From positions 3,941,001 to 4,005,000 of the forward strand of contig CALZFC010000015.1 in NCBI GenBank assembly GCA_945643635.1: a stretch of 64,000 bases of DNA, given 5' to 3'. The position numbers and the translations under genes are program-made. A model generated the notes under the pieces. The model did not search any database, was not told the origin of the DNA, and saw only the letters and a list, made by a program, of their open reading frames with translations. The stretch comes from Allodiplogaster sudhausi. Taxonomy: Eukaryota; Nematoda; Chromadorea; Rhabditida; Diplogasteridae. Within the stretch, counting starts at the first letter, position 1; every line of letters starts with the position of its first letter. Below, in pieces: positions 62,185-64,000 of this stretch.

Positions 62185-63857
62185 AGAGCGAGAGAGCATC
62201 TACTCTCCTCACGGACTCTATTACTCTATACTTGTTAACACGTGAACGTAATGGACTGTATGAATTGGTTGCAATGTTATTTTCATTATTTTTATTTTGT
62301 TAATACGAGTTATTGGTGTTTATTTGAGGTGGAGAGACAGCGTTTCCGAGAAGAGGCAGAGATGCTGAAGGGTCTTCAACACGCCAACATAGTGCGGTTC
62401 TACGACTACTGGGAACGCTCAGACGCATCCGGCAAACGAAAGTATAATTTTTTTTAAATTTATTCTTTTGAAGTAATCTTGACGCCTTCCGTCTCTCTTC
62501 ATGGAGCTTAAAATCTGTATTGCTGTCTGGGTGTCATTTTACAAGTTCATTTCCTTTGGATTACGGTATATTTTAAGATCATTTGACAACCTCAACGGCT
62601 TTTATATAATGAACTTTGTAATGAACTCTTCTGAGTTGAAACTTTTTGTTGCAGGTACATTGTCCTGGTGACGGAGCTGATGACTTCGGGGACACTGAAG
62701 ATGTATCTCAAACGCTTCAAGCGCATCAATATCAAGGTAAGTTTTTCGTCATCTTTGTTTTGCAGTTTTGTAATCTTGTAACCTATCCTTACAGATAATT
62801 TATCAATCTTCTTTTTATGGTTGCCAGTTTCTCGTCATCCTATATTCTGTTGTTCTGTGCTACATTTATCTCCGTTTTTCTCCTCTGTCTGATATCTCTC
62901 CCTTTATATTTATGTCTTGCAGGTGCTGAAGTCGTGGTGCCGGCAGATTCTGAAGGGACTTTCCTTCCTCCACTCCCGGAATCCTCCGGTGATTCATCGC
63001 GACTTGAAGTGTGACAACATCTTCATCACGGGCACCACTGGCTCTGTTAAAATTGGCGATCTCGGACTCGCGACTCTCAAGAACAAATCTTTTGCGAAGA
63101 GTGTCATAGGTAGGACGCCAAACTATTCTTTGTAATGCATCTAATATTTATTTCTTTAAACAATCCCCAAGCCATTTTTTTTTGTTTCTTGTTTTCTTCT
63201 GAGGGTACGGGGTATAAAAATTTTTCCGGTTTGAGAAGCCCACCACCTAGCGGGTGATACACAGCTTTTCAATCGAACGTGGTTGTACTCCCTTGCCAAA
63301 TCATTGATTGGGGGCACATGAATTGTTTTTTGCATATTTATTACAGTTAACAGTTAGTACAGTTACCTTTGCTGCTTTAGGTACACCCGAATTCATGGCT
63401 CCGGAGATGTACGAAGAAATGTATGATGAGTCGGTAGACGTCTACGCATTTGGAATGTGCCTTCTCGAGATGGTTCGCTTTTTGATGCATTGTCAAAAAA
63501 TATTGCTTCAATCTATTCAGTTGTTTATTTAGGTGACTGGTGAGTATCCATATTCCGAGTGCCAGTTCCCTGCCCAGATCTATCGCAAAGTTACCACGGT
63601 TGGTTACGATATTCCTGTTTCTTTTTTTTCTTATTCAAAGTTGTGCATTTTTTTATGATTTGTTTGCAGTTGTTTTCGAGCTATCGTATTATTCTGAACA
63701 TAATTTAATTCCTCCGGGAGTTTACCACTTAATTTTCAGCTTAATGTGAGTTCTCGTGTCGAAACAAATTGGTGTCCAACTCTTTACAATTGCAGGGTGT
63801 CAAGCCGGAATGCTTCAATCGTATACCCCATGCAGAGATTCGTGAAATCATTGACAG
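50302..63857 (+). CDS. wnk: WNK (with-no-lysine) serine/threonine kinase, N-terminal and kinase part; runs off the window
   Basis: WNK kinases sense chloride and osmotic stress and phosphorylate SPAK/OSR1-type (GCK-VI) kinases. Exons: 50302-50486, 56573-56669, 56804-56948, 57090-57160, 57312-57400, 60564-60854, 60979-61169, 62023-62150, 62329-62441, 62655-62736, 62923-63109, 63381-63472, 63533-63598, 63796-63857; every phase agrees. The kinase domain starts near residue 357. The catalytic lysine sits in the Gly-rich loop ([11 protein letters not shown], Lys373) and Cys390 stands at the usual lysine place (VAVAWCEL), the WNK hallmark. [18 protein letters not shown] and the activation-loop serine context [20 protein letters not shown] are present. 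The N-terminus is low-complexity: polyproline first, later Ser/Ala-rich and an Ala/Glu-rich probable helix. Intron 3 appears to use a GC donor (CCAAG|GCAAGC). The kinase call is firm; N-terminal exons 1-5 rest on phase logic. Confidence 0.9.
50487..56572 (+). other. 6-kb first intron of the WNK model
   Basis: A long intron with CT tracts at 51211-51294 and 51671-51704 and a GA tract at 55316-55370. Several 50-90-codon open frames with balanced composition occur at 53756-54002, 54215-54300, 54681-54790, 55368-55450 and 55452-55630. They could be exons of an additional nested gene or alternative first exons, but I could not link them convincingly and recognise no family. Confidence 0.4.
51211..51294. 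repeat. (CT)n microsatellites in WNK intron 1
   Basis: Two CT blocks separated by a TGCATCAACCCT spacer; a related TGCATCAACACC spacer follows the second block, so the pair looks like a small duplication. Confidence 0.85.
59046..60647 (+). CDS. Candidate nested gene inside a WNK intron, product unrecognised
   Basis: Proposed exons: 59046-59133, 59218-59258, 59387-59490, 59627-59694, 60282-60353, 60372-60427 and possibly 60564-60647, giving about 170 residues. All phases agree. The first donor appears to be GC (GATG|GCATGT). The product has balanced composition and reads smoothly across junctions: [85 protein letters not shown]. Without the last exon it would end VN-stop at 60436. With it the tail is Cys/Trp-rich ([15 protein letters not shown], then [11 protein letters not shown]), and that exon overlaps WNK exon 6 in another frame. 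There is no signal peptide and no family that I recognise. It cannot be part of the WNK transcript in frame. The ATG context GAGAACATGG is good. Confidence 0.5.
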
Positions 63858-64000
63858 GTAATTTCAATGTGTTTTTTTTCTGCTAATGTTCGTCCGCTGA
63901 ACGAACCCACATGTTCCTTATTATATTTTGCATAGTAATTATGAATAATAAATTGTATTTGTATGTCGTCAAAGGTTACTTATTCTGTTTCTTAATGCTT
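63858..64000 (+). other. Intronic end of the window inside the WNK gene
   Basis: After the GT donor at 63858 the sequence is AT-rich intron to the right edge. The remaining kinase subdomains and the WNK C-terminus lie outside the window. Confidence 0.7.

Noticed and set aside
1..64000. tRNA or rRNA genes
   Set aside because: I looked for B-box-like and conserved rRNA sequence by eye and found nothing I could support; a covariance-model scan would be needed.

Overview
The window looks like animal, most probably nematode, nuclear DNA. Its genes are split into short exons with mostly small introns. It carries a nematode-type DUF19-like secreted protein and a seven-transmembrane chemoreceptor of the nematode Str/Srd/Srh style, and it is full of CT/GA microsatellites and small inverted-repeat transposons. 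The nematode assignment is an inference from these families. All gene models below were built by hand from reading frame, intron phase and splice consensus.

Layout: two tandem aldo-keto reductase genes (+, 1.4-2.8 kb and 3.5-4.9 kb) are followed by about 3.9 kb without recognisable genes. Next comes a 13-exon MGAT2 (GlcNAc-transferase II) gene (+, 8.8-13.5 kb), with a hAT-like miniature element in each of two introns. Two GPCR genes follow on the minus strand: a chemoreceptor-like one (14.8-16.7 kb) and a rhodopsin-type one (17.8-24.0 kb), the latter with an 800-bp, 28-bp-unit minisatellite starting 25 bp upstream of its start codon. A CT-rich gap leads to the DUF19-like gene (+, 29.9-31.6 kb).

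From 32.4 to 39.7 kb lie two abutting foldback elements that share a TTAA. The first is a 1.7-kb near-palindrome. The second is a 5.6-kb element with about 1.5-kb inverted arms that carries a C2H2 zinc-finger gene, a 15-bp tandem repeat and an EGF-like exon. A divergent PP1-type phosphatase gene (-, 40.2-43.2 kb) follows, then about 7 kb of repeat-rich spacer with a third 8-bp-TSD miniature element. The last 14 kb hold a WNK kinase gene (+, 50.3 kb to beyond the right edge). One of its introns contains a candidate nested same-strand gene whose last exon may overlap a WNK exon in another reading frame.

The most general observation is intron structure: in about nine of roughly 74 introns modelled here, the only frame-consistent or best-fitting donor is GC rather than GT. 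That is far above the usual animal fraction of about 1 percent. The genes are functionally unrelated (metabolism, glycosylation, signalling, sensory reception) and no operon-like organisation is evident.
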